From: Alligator mississippiensis
Lineage: Eukaryota; Chordata; Crocodylia; Alligatoridae
Assembly: GCF_030867095.1 (NCBI RefSeq)
Contig: NC_081830.1
Span: forward strand, 36,563,832 to 36,627,831
Direction: 5' to 3'
DNA: 64,000 nucleotides
This document shows positions 1 through 37,377 of this stretch, piece by piece; the stretch's first letter is position 1; each line of letters opens with the position of its first letter. The notes under the pieces were generated by a model. It was not told the DNA's origin. It searched no databases and saw nothing but the letters and a program-made list of their open reading frames with translations. Both the position numbers and the translations under genes were made by a program.

Positions 1-1440
1 TTCCAATTCTTCCTGCTTGTTTTCCCGGTTCAATGCATTTATGTACAAGTACCTGAAGTAACTAGTTGATTGCCCTGATTTCTCAGGAGGTAGGAGAGCA
101 CCTCCCCTGTTGACCCCTCCTGCTTGCTCTTTCTCCAGGTCTCCTGCTTCCCCACGTACCTCAGAGCTTTTGTCTCCATCCCCCGGCGAACCTAGTGTAA
201 AGCTCTCCTCACTAGTGTAGTCCAGGCGTACACAGGGTATGTACCCCCCTTCTCCAAATTGAAGGGGATTGTCAGCAGGCAGAGGTACTATGGGAGAGAA
301 CTGTCAACTGTACACAGTTCCCTATAGAGTCAGGCCAGGACCCAACTGCTTAACTATATACAGGTTTATTAAATAATAAAATAAAGTTACATACACACAT
401 ATCTACAGAAAAGTAATCACTTATTCAATGATGCAGGACTATATTATATACATGACTTATACCTCCTATAGAGCTTCAATCCACACAGGTAAGTAATGGA
501 TCTGGAACTGATAAGTATAAGCAAACACAGGTAAATACAGCACATCAACAGGGATAAACACAATTAACTATTTACAGTCCATGAAAGAACATTGTCATGT
601 ATGCAGTGGAAATCAAAGATAAAATACACTTGTACTCATATAACAGTGAAATCTCAACTGACAAAATATATGGCGCAAATGACAAAATATGAGGCACCCG
701 TTCACCCTTCCAGGTGTTGAAGGTGCTACTATGCTAGGATCTCCCTATTCAATGAGGGGAAGCCTGGCCGCAGCTCTGCCAGGGGAAAATGGGACAATGC
801 TCCAGGCCCCTCCAACCTCTCGTGGACTGGGATGGGACACCCTACCTCACAGGGGCCCCTGCTGGCTCCCTCCCAAGAGCTCGCTCCCCTGTGGGACACC
901 CTTGTTCCCAACACTCATGATCCCTGGTGATGCAGGGCTGCTTCAACTCTGTGGGACAGGCACCTCTCCTGGCATGGTGACTAGCCGCAGCCCAGGGTTC
1001 TCTCCCATCCTGAGACCTGCTCATGGCCCTGTGCACTGACCCATGCACTGTTTAACTCACTCCTTATGGCAAGGGCTGGAGGACCAGGCCACCTTGTGTG
1101 ACACTGGGGCTCAATTGGCTCCTGGACTCTCTGGGGGGTGCTGCCACATTGGCAGCCTGGCCATGTGCCACGTGCCAGGGCTTGGGGACCCAAGCTGTCT
1201 GAAACAGCTCCCAGAGTCCCAGCCAGCTCTTTAACCCTGCATGAAGTGATCTCTGCACCATGCTCCAATACTGGACTTACATGCCTAGAAGACACACTGG
1301 AGTGTCTGACTCGTAAGAACCTAGTCCCTCGAGCAGGGCTCTCAGGTCTGTGTTGAGTTTCCTATACAGTACATGGGGAAAGTTAAGTGCCTCTGAATGG
1401 GATCCACAACAGAGAGTGTGCTAAGAGGAGACCTGCTTAA
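1..1440. other. Intergenic, no gene recognised
   Basis: AT-rich from about 340 to 690, then GC-rich to about 1300. Short overlapping ORFs occur on both strands but none resembles a known protein. It may be an unclassified interspersed repeat, but no ends could be defined. Confidence 0.5.
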
Positions 1441-2477
1441 TAGGGCTGTGCGAAGTTTTGGGTGCTGACTTGATTCAGAGGAGATTCGACCCGATTCAGT
1501 GGCCAAATCTGCAAATCCAAATCGAATCAGGGGACCAATAAAGAAGTCCGAATCAATTTGAAGCTCTCTGAATCGATTCAGAAAAGATTTGGAGAGCTTC
1601 GGCGATTCAGGTAGTCCCTGTTGGCTGCAGTAGGGAGCTAGACCCGGACTCTGAGCTGGTAAGTAGGCGGTAGGGGAGAGGAGGCTGGAGGAGGGGGAGG
1701 GGACCATTGGGGGACCCCCCATCAGGCCTATCCCCTGCCTGCTCCTACAGCACCCCGAGCACCTCCCGACCCCCACCCGCTCTCCCAGCCCCACTATGGC
1801 TGCCCCACCCGCCCCAACTCCCTGTTGTTTAAAAAAAAGTCCCATTCACCGGGTGCTACCAGGTGTGGAGGGTGATCCCTGCTGCCCCACACTGCCCCGC
1901 GCTGTGTGGGGGGCTCTGCCATGAGCCCCCTGACCCTTGCCTGCTCTCCCAGCCCCCCCCCCCCCCAGGGCTGCCCCACCTGCCCCAGCTTCAGCCCTTT
2001 AAAAACAAAAAACCAAAACCCTGCACTCACCAGCTGCTGCAGCAGCCTTGGGGCTTCTGGAGGCTCATGGCAAAGGCTGCCACACAGCACAGGGCAGTGG
2101 GGGGGCAGCGGGGATAGCCCCCCCTGCCTGGCAGGAGCCAGTGAGCCCAGGGTTTTTTGTTTCTTTTTTAAGGGCCGGGAGCTGGGGCGGTGCGAGGCAG
2201 CCATGGGGGGGAGGGGAGCTAGGAGAGTGGCCAGGGGGGCCCATGACAAAGCCCCCCCATGTGGCGTGGGGCAGTGGGGATTGGAGCCGGTGAGTGCAGG
2301 CTTTTTTTTATTTTCGAAGAGCCGGGAGTGGGGCGTGCGGGGGATGGGGCCTGTGTGATTTGGAGAAAACAATTGGGCCGAATCGATTCAAGACAGTGAT
2401 TTGAATCACCGAATCAAATCACTGTCCCCCAAATTGGCCAAATCCGAAGCGAATACTAGCTGCTTCGCACAGGCCTA
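1441..2477. mobile_element. Foldback hAT-like element, copy 1
   Basis: Left end TAGGGCTGTGCGAAG; right end CTTCGCACAGGCCTA, its imperfect inverse. The subterminal blocks (1470-1620 and 2370-2460) are packed with GATTCGAATC-type words. Between them the interior folds back on itself: two direct copies of a GC-rich module of roughly 165 bp (about 1790-2030) face two inverted copies (about 2040-2350). A shared word is CTGCACTCACC versus GGTGAGTGCAG. No transposase is present. No convincing 8-bp target duplication was found, so the copy is old or an end has decayed. The 192-residue ORF across it is a by-product of the GC-rich repeats. Confidence 0.75.
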
Positions 2478-2629
2478 CAAAATTAGGCACATGCCTGTGT
2501 TTAGATACCAGCCCCTCTCTGGGGCCTTGGCACCTCCATCCACCCAGAGATCACAGTTCATGTTGCTCTCTCCTGAGAGAGCAGGCACCTGCAGTCATGT
2601 TCTCAAAGAGGCCACAAAGCTACTTCACA

Positions 2630-2760
2630 GAGTACCTTAGTGGGCAGAGCACCGGTCAATGAAGTGGTAAACCTGGGTGCCTGGCCCTCCTTCATGTGAT
2701 GGGATTCAAACCCACATCTCCTGAGAGACTACTCCAGGCACCGAGCTCCAGGCTGTTTGG
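2630..2760 (+). repeat. tRNA-derived SINE fragment
   Basis: An A-box-like TTAGTGGGCAGAGCACCGG is followed about 65 bp later by B-box-like GGATTCAAACCC. Polymerase III box spacing and wording suggest a decayed tRNA SINE. Confidence 0.45.
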
Positions 2761-3224
2761 GGCAGTGGGGCATTCTCTTGAGCCTGGGTCACAAAGCAGA
2801 ACAGAATGAGAGAATGGCTCAGGTACAGGAGGGCTCTTGAACTTGTGGGTCCTACGTGGTCTGCAAAGCAGTTAATTAGCAGTCCCCAGGCTCCCAACCA
2901 GCAGCTGTTCCCCCAGGCAGAAGTAGTCAGGGGCTCCAAACTCTGCCTCTCTCCTCCAGCTTCTGCTTCCTGCTCCCACCCCATGAGGTGGTATGGTCAC
3001 TGCAGCTCACAGGGTTGGGAGTGCCTGTGGCATGGGACACTGCGGGTTGGGGCTGGGACAGCTGCATGACCCAGTGCAATGGGGAAGAGGAGGTATGTCA
3101 GCCAGGGGGCCTATGGCTTGCAATGGTACAGTCCCCAATCATGTAACTCATGCAGCATGCGGTTCCCTGGCCACGTAGAAGGTGGACAGCCCTGAGCTAG
3201 GGGAAGAGCATAAGAGGGACCCTG

Positions 3225-3290
3225 ACTCTCTAGCTTAGTGGTAGGGCACTTACATAGGAGGGTCCCCACTATTAGGCTACCAAGTAGTGC
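3225..3290 (+). repeat. tRNA-derived SINE fragment
   Basis: TAGCTTAGTGGTAGGGCACT matches a tRNA A-box region, with a GGAGGGTCCCC segment after it. Only the head is preserved. Confidence 0.4.
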
Positions 3291-5489
3291 TTGTTCCTGT
3301 GCCCTCTATCTATCTGACCTCATAAATATTTATTTATGCCATGATTAAATAAAGCAGTTTCAACAGGAGGGATGAAGAAAACCTCTTCCCGTGAATCCTC
3401 TAGGCTGCTGTAGGAGTGGGCAAACTTCCAGCTGCTAACCAAAACCTGGGAAAATCCCCAGAGTCAATGATCTGTGCACAGCATGCAGTTCAGAGGATTG
3501 TTTGTCATTAAATAACTTCTTAGAATAAGTGAAAAACAAGGACCATGGAAAACAAACATTAAAAAATAATAAATGAACAGACAGAGAGAAAAAGAATGTT
3601 TTTATTTAAACACTCGCCTTTCTTCACAGGCTGCCTTTAGCCTGGGCAGGAGCCATGTGAGGCTCATAGCCCACAATTTTCCTACCCCGGCCTGATGCTT
3701 AAGGTTCAGGTCGCTCTCCTGAGAGAGTAGGCACCTGCAGTCACATTTTCAAAGAGACCACCGAATCCTCCTCCTTCCCTTGAAAGAGCACCCGCCTAGA
3801 GGAGGATGAATTCCAAGCTCTGGATTCCCACTGGACTGAGACACTGACCAATAATCCCGACTGGGGTGCCTCAATTAGTCTGCCAGGAAGAGTGACCTAA
3901 TTAGCACGGTCATGACTGTTAATTAGCCATCCCACTGCATTCCCACCCCATCCACACAGCTACACAGCTTCCCGTCAGGCAGTAGCACATAAAGAGCAGG
4001 GTGATGCAGTTAAGACTGCTGTAGCCAGGCACAGTAAGCTTATTGTGTAGACAAGGCCTGTCTTGGCTATGGTGGAGGGATCCTATTCTGAGATGTCAAA
4101 GTCTCCCCATGCACCAGACAGGGAGCCTACAGACCTAACCCTGGGCTTTGGATCACACCTAAGTTAGATATTATGGTCCCAAGATCTGGCTCTGAATTCC
4201 TTTGAGGGTCCAAAACTAAGATCCTTTTGGGCAGAGAAACTCAAGAGTTCTCAAGGGTTTTTTTTCTTTTTCTCTTCACCGAAAATATTTAAAGCAACCA
4301 ACTTTCAAAAGCAAAATCAATGACACAGTCCCAGATATGCCACCGATGGCAGCTCTGAAAATGATACCAGATTGTCTATTTTTGGAGCCATGCAACTGCA
4401 GAGTTTGCCAACACCGGTCCTGCACAGGCTGCTGCCAGGTGCTGATCTGGGACCAATTTTTCAAACTCAGGATAAAAATCTCTTTTCTGGGAGTCCTTGA
4501 GGACACTGCATGCAACTCTGGCTGCAGGGCTACCAGCAAAGCCACAACCTGAGTCCAGATCCCTGGAGGTGCCCACAGTCACCACCCGCCCTCCTGGTGT
4601 GCAGGAGGGAACCTCACAGGAGGGCACCTAGCATTCCTGGACCTTCGATTAGACACCACACAATTTACAATTATGTACACTTTATTTACAAAGGATTAAA
4701 GAAAAAGAAACGAATTAATACACAACTGATAAACTGTCAGAAACATATTCACACCCTCAGTCAATAACGTTGTACAGGATGATGGCCTCGGATGATATGC
4801 ATACATGGGTAGCCTGGACCAGATGCCCAGGAAGGAGGAGCTGCTTCCATGCCCCTCCTGTGAGAAGTGTGGGGGGTCCTTGCTGTAAGAGTATCACGAG
4901 GCATGCCCCAGGGGTTGCTGTGCTGCAGGCAGGGCCTCCCTCACTGAAACTCCTGTAAGGTAGCTGACCCTACCCAGACCCTCACCCGCCGACACATCGG
5001 GAGCAGGGTCTGGGCTGCAACTCCAGCAATCTCCCCTGCCCACACCCACTTGCCAGGTCGGTAACGTTCGCCCCCTCCCTTGGGTCTTAACTCTCTCACA
5101 AGTGCCCTGCCCTATGTGAGGATGGCTCATGTCCCCTAGCTCGGCCTCCCACCCAAGCCCATGGGGAGCTGGATCAATCTCTGCAGCCCCCCACCCCTGG
5201 GGCACCTCACACCACATGGGGACTTGAAGAAGAGTCCTCCCTGCTGGGGGGGTCTCCAGAAGGGCCGGGTGCTCCTCCAAGCAGCTCGGGCAGGGCTCCC
5301 AGGGGAAAAGGAGCAAGAGAGGCATGGCAGCTGGGCTTCCCAACCATCCAGCCTGCGGCACAGCGCAATGCAGCCCGCATTTTCCTCAAGCTCCAGCAGC
5401 TGTGGAGACGAGACACCGTGCCCAAGCTCTCCCTACGTCTCCAGGCTTCTCTCCCTTTCCCCAAGATGAGTCCTTCACAGTGGGCTTCA

Positions 5490-5592
5490 TCTGCCCTTAT
5501 CGCATGATCTCCGGGGAGCCATTTTCCCCTTTCCAGCATGGCTGGCTCTGGAGAGAGTATCGCATGGTCTCTGAGGAGCCGCGCTGTCCCGC
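5490..5592. repeat. Two-copy short duplication
   Basis: ATCGCATGATCTCCGGGGAG is repeated about 60 bp later as ATCGCATGGTCTCTGAGGAG, within a GC-rich unclassified block. It may be a tandem module of an unrecognised repeat. Confidence 0.5.
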
Positions 5593-6164
5593 GCTGCTGC
5601 CTGCTTGAGTTCACCCTGGGACCTTGTTCTCTCAAGTAAGGTGGCTTCATTGCTTGTTACACACACATCAGCCCTGAAATTTAGGAAAATCCATGAAGAT
5701 CCAGGCTGTGCAAATAGCCATCAGACCACCTATGTAGTATGCTTTTACGTGTGTATCAACGTAGGATAGACACAGACAGGACAACGTTCACAACTAAGTA
5801 GATCTTAAACCAAGGTATAAACATTTCAGAGAACTCTAACACTGGAGCCTGTGAGTAAATAGCATGCATTTTAAAGAGCATTACCATGTAGAAGTAATTC
5901 TCACGTCATGCACCAGACCCAGCCAGCCTTTGGAGCTTTTTCCATTCACATTTTCCATCCCCTGAAGCCTCATTCTTTGGCTTCAGACCTCTGAAGCCAT
6001 CTTCAAACCCTCTGTCCTTGTATGTATGCCCTATGCTTTACTGTGCAACTGGAAAGCAGAGGGGAATTGAATGTTTTCACAGGAGACCTGGGATTGCTGA
6101 GATGACTAGGCCTGGCAGTCAACGTGCATGTTCCTTGCATGGGATGTATCAATATTTCAGTACT

Positions 6165-6240
6165 TTCAGATGTGTGGATAGGTGGGAGTTGGACCAGATG
6201 ACTTCCTGAGGTCCCTTCCAGCCCTACTTTTCCATGAAAT
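6165..6240 (+). repeat. CR1 LINE 3' end
   Basis: Contains GTTGGACCAGATGACTTCCT and GGTCCCTTCCAGCCCTAC, the standard CR1 3' UTR wording in sauropsids. Only the last ~70 bp are present, typical of 5'-truncated copies. It lies downstream of the TF poly(A) signal. Confidence 0.7.
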
Positions 6241-6577
6241 GTTCTTGTAGAAAAGCAAGCTATCCAATTTCTCCATGCAGCGAACGGTGCTTGTTTATAC
6301 AGCCCTCCAGTATGTAAAATACAAGTCATCTAGTCCTAGCAGAGACCTCACCTGAACAGCTCTGATTAGTTCCACTTGAGAACTGGGCCTTGGATCTGAA
6401 CAAGTCCCAGAAGTCTGAAACATAACTGTGTGTTAGTGCTTCCAGAAACATGATGGGTGCATTGAAAACCAAATCTGGTAGCTCTTACTGCACTGTTCTT
6501 TGTATTTAATAAGAGCAGAAAACCTCCAGAATAGTCCCAAATAAATCACAGCAGGCCCATTTGTAAAATGTCAAGAT

Positions 6578-6583
6578 TTTATT
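6578..6583 (-). terminator. TF: TF poly(A) signal
   Basis: AATAAA on the minus strand, about 170 nt after the stop codon. It predicts cleavage near 6555-6565 and a 3' UTR of roughly 190 nt. Confidence 0.7.
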
Positions 6584-6753
6584 TCTTGTTCTGATGACAG
6601 CCAGGAATATAAAGTTGTATGAAAAAAAAGCCTAACCCCTCCTCATGATGGTGAGTTAAAGGGAAAGAAAGAGATGGAAGCAGGGGGTCCCCAGGAAGTG
6701 CTGAGAATGCTAGGAGGAATGAACTTTCCTGGTTTTGCATCCCATTGATTGGA

Positions 6754-32161
<25,408 letters not shown>

Positions 32162-32256
32162 CCTTCTCTCTTGGGGTTGGCAATTGGGGAGTGCTGGGGC
32201 CTTGCTCACAGACTGCCCCTCTGAGTCTGTGACAGCTCTCAAGCTACTCTCTTGGT

Positions 32257-32264
32257 CTTTTATA
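32257..32264 (-). promoter_or_regulatory. TF: TF TATA box
   Basis: TATAAAAG on the minus strand, about 96 bp upstream of the ATG. This predicts a start site near 32230 and a 5' UTR of about 70 nt, matching the compact leader of avian ovotransferrin. Confidence 0.8.
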
Positions 32265-32282
32265 AAGGAACAGGGCCGGCTG

Positions 32283-32333
32283 TGTTTGCAGAAGCAATGA
32301 CCTAAGACTGTTTGTCATTCTTTGTTTCCCAAT
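32283..32333 (-). promoter_or_regulatory. TF: TF proximal promoter motifs
   Basis: Three motifs lie just upstream of the TATA box. TGTTTGC (32283-32289, plus strand) resembles a FOXA site. TGACCT (32298-32303) is an AGGTCA nuclear-receptor half-site on the minus strand. CCAAT (32329-32333, plus strand) is an inverted CCAAT box. They fit liver or oviduct expression, but motif matches alone do not show use. Confidence 0.4.
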
Positions 32334-35300
32334 AGCTCCCAAATCCCAGCCCTCCCTCCCCTGATCAGCCCATTTACCGGAAGAATTTCACTTTGGCACG
32401 GAGTCGTATAGCAGGCCTGGGTGGGAGCAGGGCAAGGTGTTGCTGGTTCCACCAAGGGGCTTAACATGGAAAATTCCCACTTTGTGAAATGCAAATTCCA
32501 TCTGGGGCTGAAACACAGTGGGACGGGCTGTTTGCTTTGTTGCAGCCACCCCCTGCCTCGTAAAGGCTAATCTCAGAAAGCCCCAATGGATCTGAAGCTA
32601 AATCTAGATGATTTTCCATTAACTATTTCCTTTCTTTCCCATCACTCTTACCTTTCAGCAATTCAATGAAGCTATTCCTATTACGGAAGCCTTTATCCAT
32701 CCCGTGCCCCTGGCCAAAGCAATGGGACACTGGTATGTGAACCACAGAGCATATGGTAACATTGCTATAACGGAGGCAGTGGAGTCGGTGATGGTGACCT
32801 TTCAGGTAGATGGCAGCTTTCCTCCAGGAGCAGGGATTGCCAAGTGATCTACCATCTACCAGAAGAAACTATGGGCTGCAGATCCACTCTTGAGCCCATC
32901 CCCACCTGTTCTAACTACTTTTCTTTCCTAGTCAGTGCCACATATTTTGGGGGCAGGGCAGGCTTTGGGCTCCCAGGCAGAAGAGTGGTTGTCACATCTT
33001 GTGTCTTCATATGGGTTTTTGTTAAACACCTTGGATTCTACAGATGGAAACAGAGTGAGTCCAGCAGCAAGGTGACGATAGCATATATCCAAATGCACTC
33101 TTCTATCACTCTAGTGCAGCTGCTTTCAAATTGAAATGTTGGGGCCAGCAATACCCAAGAACACTGCCCTCATCACCTCCCTCTAACTGCTGTTTCTTCT
33201 TCCCTCTCACATCACCTAAAACACCTGTGATCACTCATGGTTTGTCTTGCGCGCTAATGCCATTGAATCTACACCTTACTGTCCTGCATGGGTCGCTTCT
33301 CCAAATGATCAAGCAAGTTGCTATGAAAACACTCTTCCCAGCCTACTGCTCCAGCTCTGCCTCTCAATCCCCATCCTCAGCCTGGGTCTTTCCCTACATA
33401 GCCCCTACACCAGTAAAGCACTTAAGTTCACGACTGACCTTAAGGATCTGCTTAAATCCCACTGAAGCCATCTTGCCCTTCTCCAAGAATAATTCCATCA
33501 CACTTGCACTGCCCAAGGCACTCTGCAGAAATGGTCCCGTCTAGAAGTAGAAACCATTTCCATAGGCTGAAAACATTCCAGTCCAAGAGATTTGGGAATC
33601 CTGCTTAAATTGGGAAAGTTTTGTCCAATTCTTCCAGCTTTCATGAATAGAGGGACATCCCTTCCTGGTGCCCGAGACAGTCAAGTTCTCCACTGAACAC
33701 CAATACCCACTTCTTCTGTGAAGGTGTCAAATATTAACACACTTCAGGATCATTCAAATTCCACCTAGTATAAAAGACAAGGAATAAAAAGGATACAAGT
33801 GAAAGCATTCTGAGGGCCTGTCTGTACCACATCAGCAGTGGGTCCTAGGGAGGATGTAGGGGAATTTGTCCCAACCACACAAGTCTACTGACAGAGAAAC
33901 CAAAGCCAGAATCTGCCTATGAGGCTGCTCCAGACTTGTCCCCAGTGCTCACTCTTGAGCCCTTGGTCTCCAGTCAACCCAAGAGCAGGCATTGGGCATG
34001 AATCCAAAGCAACTTCATGGGCAAACTTTCAGCTCTGGAGTACAGTGTCATACTGTGGTGGGCAGAGCACACTCAGTCCTATCTTCCCTAAGATCCATCA
34101 CTGATGCAGCAAGTCTGCTAGTGCTTTCCCACCATGTCTTTGTCTGACCCCTAGATAGTTCTATATATGGTAGTTCTCAAAATAGTTACTGCAAGTTTCA
34201 GTTGTGCACTATGCAGTGCCCAGCACTCTGTTGGGGGGAAAGACAAACATGAGCACAAGACCTAAACATCACTGATGCTTCAGTGTAGCGCTTCACTGAT
34301 GCTTTGGGCTGAGCCTCTATACATAGTTGACTATTACCCTAAGGAAAGGAATATGGTTAATGGTTATCAATTCATGGGACTCCCTTCCCCCACTTCCCAA
34401 AACAAAGTGTTTCATTCATTCCAAGGGTCTGAAGTAACTAAGACCTAACACAATTCTTTCCAGTGCCCCAGTACCCATGTTCTAAGGATGTGGACCCACA
34501 CATCTGGAGCCCTTTCAAATGGGGAACATTTTAAAACATCAGCAGCTGACTGACATGTTCTGATTATTATAGGTGAACAACCCAAGAATTTAAACATAGC
34601 AAAACCCCCTCCAACTTCAATACTCCTTCATCCAGGTTTAAAGTTGGAATAGTTCTCGGGTTGTTCACCCACAATAGTTAGAACACACCACCTACTTCCC
34701 TTTCAGGCTGTCCCCCTCCGAATATACATGTGTTTAGTTTCTAAGAGATAGGCGCTCTACTTCTGTTCAAGCTTGGAGATCCCTGTACCTTGCTTCATCA
34801 CAGAATTTTAAAACTCTCCTACTGCAGTCCGAAATCCAGCATGATGTCGATGCGTGTTCGGAGGGATTCACTTCTTTCCCACTATGCTCCATCAGCCTAC
34901 AATGGTCACGTCCTTCAGTCATCTTTTAAAGTACTGTTTTTGCTACAGGCATCCAAACAATCAAGTTTCACAGAGTCATAAACTAAGGATGCCATTTGTT
35001 CAAATAAAGGGTAGAAATATGTGGGGGTTTTACATTCCAAATGTTGAATGTCTTTAGTTGTAATGATAACCATGACAGATAAGAGGTCTACCACTTATTG
35101 GATGAATAAGAGGGACATGGTGAAAAGCAACTGGTTGGAAACAAGTTAGGCCAAGGCAAACGTAAAAAATATCCCTTGATCTATCCAAAGAAGGGACAAT
35201 CTGTTATTCAACAGGCAACCACTGTGTTCTAATGCAATGCTCTGAAACCCTTCGTTCAAAGCATGTCAGTTCAAAGACACTTTTTTTTTTTTTTTGGTAA

Positions 35301-35363
35301 TGCTTGAGAACAACCAGAGATCTTCCCTGGGTTCTCCTCAGCTCTGAAAGTAGCAGTAGTAGT
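32334..35363. other. Upstream flank of TF
   Basis: No confirmed gene. Two weak exon-like segments overlap at 32652-32805 (see findings). A short hairpin lies at 34554-34688. The ORFs in 33131-33544 do not resemble a known family. Confidence 0.4.
34554..34688. repeat. Short inverted-repeat element (MITE-like)
   Basis: Left arm ATTATAGGTGAACAACCCAA and right arm CGGGTTGTTCACCCACAAT are imperfect inverses about 35-45 bp long, within a 135-bp unit. TTCTGATTATT pairs with AATAGTTAGAA. No clear target duplication. Confidence 0.55.
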
Positions 35364-35604
35364 ATCTAGATCAGGGGCCAGCAACATTTTTGGGTGCTGA
35401 AAACACCCACAACTTCAGCTTATAAGATGTTGGTGTGCCAGGGGTGGATGACGGGGGGAGCCATGAGGGGCCCAATCCTTGTTGTTGCCATGTAGCCCTG
35501 GCCCCTTCCCCACCATCCACCCAGAGGCACGTGTTCCAAGCAAAATGCCTTCGAGTGCCACACCCTGGCACCCATGCCAAGGGTTGCCTACCCCTGATCT
35601 AGAT
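35364..35604. mobile_element. hAT MITE with perfect 8-bp target duplication
   Basis: The element is 35372-35596 (225 bp). It begins CAGGGGCCAGCAACATTTTT and ends GGGTTGCCTACCCCTG, imperfect inverses. Identical ATCTAGAT lies on both sides (35364-35371 and 35597-35604). No coding capacity, so it was moved by another element's hAT transposase. Confidence 0.85.
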
Positions 35605-36724
35605 CTATATACCAAGCTAGTTTGTGAAAGCTGCAAATATTCTTTACAACATTATCCACTTTCTTTTAATCTTTCCCTCTTACGCATTGTTTCCTATATC
35701 ACTGTCTTACTGATGGACCTTGAAATTATGTGGCATTATGACTTGCAGCCATATACAGGCATCAGCCTATTGGCAGCACACATGGTAGCAGTGTTGTTAC
35801 TCCCTAACAGAGGGTGCAAAAGATACGGATTCCTACAAATAAAAAATATCCTCCTCCATCACCCCCTGTTCTTGATGGCAGTCTAGCTGACCTGAAAGAC
35901 AAAACGGGTCAACCATATTAAGATTCAGGAAAACAGTCCCTACTGATGTGAAACACTATTTCAAGGTGGGTCTCATTTCTGGTCTTGTTTAAAGAAGTCA
36001 TCTAAAGCTGTAAATAAAATTCATTTATCTTCAGAATTTAATCCTCCCACCCACTGAAAAGTCCCACAGGAGGGGAAGGGGATTAGGAATTTCCACAAGT
36101 TCAGATTTATGGAGTTTTGGCCCAGTGTTCCCTTCCAGAGGAGAGGTTTGTTGTGCACTAATCTTTTAAGCACTACCGAGACAGCAGGATCACAGGGTCT
36201 GCACCAAGAACCCCAAGGTACAGACAATAGTCCCCCTTCTTATGATATCCCACAATCCACGTGGCTGCACTGTCTGCGCATTTACCTTCTGCCTTGTGCT
36301 GAAAAAAGCAACCTACAAATGCCCTATGACAGCTGCTCCTTCAGTGAGGGAGGGCTCAGGAGCAGAGCTGCTCTTCCAGTCTGCCATACGCCAACTCCAG
36401 ACAGGTAGGGGCTTCTCAGCTCACAGAGGGGAAGTATGCTGTTCTGGGGCTGTATGCTCCCTAATTTGTCCTTATCCAGGGACATAACAAAGAAATTGGT
36501 GCCCTGAGAATGGGGGAGAGGGGTGGGGGAGTGCAGCATGAGAGATGGGGAGCAAATCTGATCTCCCAACATGCAAGCTGCCTCTACAACATAGGCTGCT
36601 GCTACTAAAGCATGGGCTGTTGTGCAGATTCCCTGGGCCCAGCTATTCTGCAGCCCTCCCCACACCCCCACCAAAATTGGCACATTGGCCGGGTGCCCAA
36701 TCAGCCACCCCTAGCTACTCTGTT

Positions 36725-36960
36725 ACAAGATCATAGGAAAGTAGGGCTGGAAAGGACCTCACATGGTCATCAAGTCCAGCCCCCTGCTCAAAGCAGAATC
36801 ATCCCTGACTAACCCATCCTAGGTGTATCTGTCTAACCTGCTCTTGGAGGTTTCTAAGCCTGGAGAATCCATGGCTCCTCTAGGTTCTCATCCAATTCTG
36901 GGTCCCAAGCCATGCAAAGCCCTCAGTGGGATGCATCTTAACTATAGGAAATACCAGCCT
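36725..36960 (-). repeat. CR1 3' end fragment, minus orientation
   Basis: ATCATAGGAAAGTAGGGCTG, then GGACCTCACATGGTCATC and AAGTCCAGCCCCCTGCTC, are the inverse of a CR1 3' UTR. The 5' boundary, near 36960, is approximate. Confidence 0.75.
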
Positions 36961-37343
36961 CCACAATTGTTCCTACTGAACAACCCCATTCTTGGCAATT
37001 TTTTCACTGAACCCAAGGCAAAACTTGCAGATGCCAGGGATAAAGTATACTTAATCTCCAGCGTTCACCTGTGCAATGCCTTCCCTCTGAAAGTCAGGGT
37101 ATATGTCTTGCCTTTTTCTAAGCTTAGCATAACGCTGAGAGCTTTGCAAAGGCCTTCCTCAACGTAAGTAAACACACAAAGGGTCCTAGCATCTTCTCAA
37201 TACCCTACAGAACACTTCCCCTGGTACAACCCTGCAAAACATGATCCTGCTGAGGGAGAAGAACTGATCCATCCTCAGACTGATAGGAGGGATCTGGTAT
37301 GGCAACAGACACTTTAGAACTGGAGGTGGGAAGAGAAGGACAC

Positions 37344-37377
37344 AGACTAGACTAGACTAGACTAGACTAGATTAGAC
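37344..37377. repeat. (AGACT)n microsatellite
   Basis: About six tandem AGACT units, with one imperfect unit (AGATT) at the right edge. Confidence 0.95.

Larger units (their letters stand above)
2478..6550. other. Intergenic stretch downstream of TF, repeats only
   Basis: No exon was recognised. It holds tRNA-like SINE fragments near 2630-2760 and 3225-3290, a direct duplication (2550-2625 and 3700-3765), an unclassified GC-rich block (about 4650-5650) and a CR1 3' end near 6165-6235. Confidence 0.5.

Noticed and set aside
1794-2372. 192-codon ORF on the minus strand
   Set aside because: It is a product of the palindromic GC-rich interior of the foldback element, which gives mirror-image ORFs on the two strands.
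4650-5650. Possible LTR or other retroelement block
   Set aside because: An A/T-rich edge followed by GC-rich sequence is suggestive, but no terminal motifs, target duplication or coding region could be found.
33131-33544. 137-codon plus-strand ORF upstream of TF
   Set aside because: No domain, Ser/Pro/Leu-rich, no splice or promoter context, and no resemblance to neighbours of TF in other vertebrates such as SRPRB or RAB6B.
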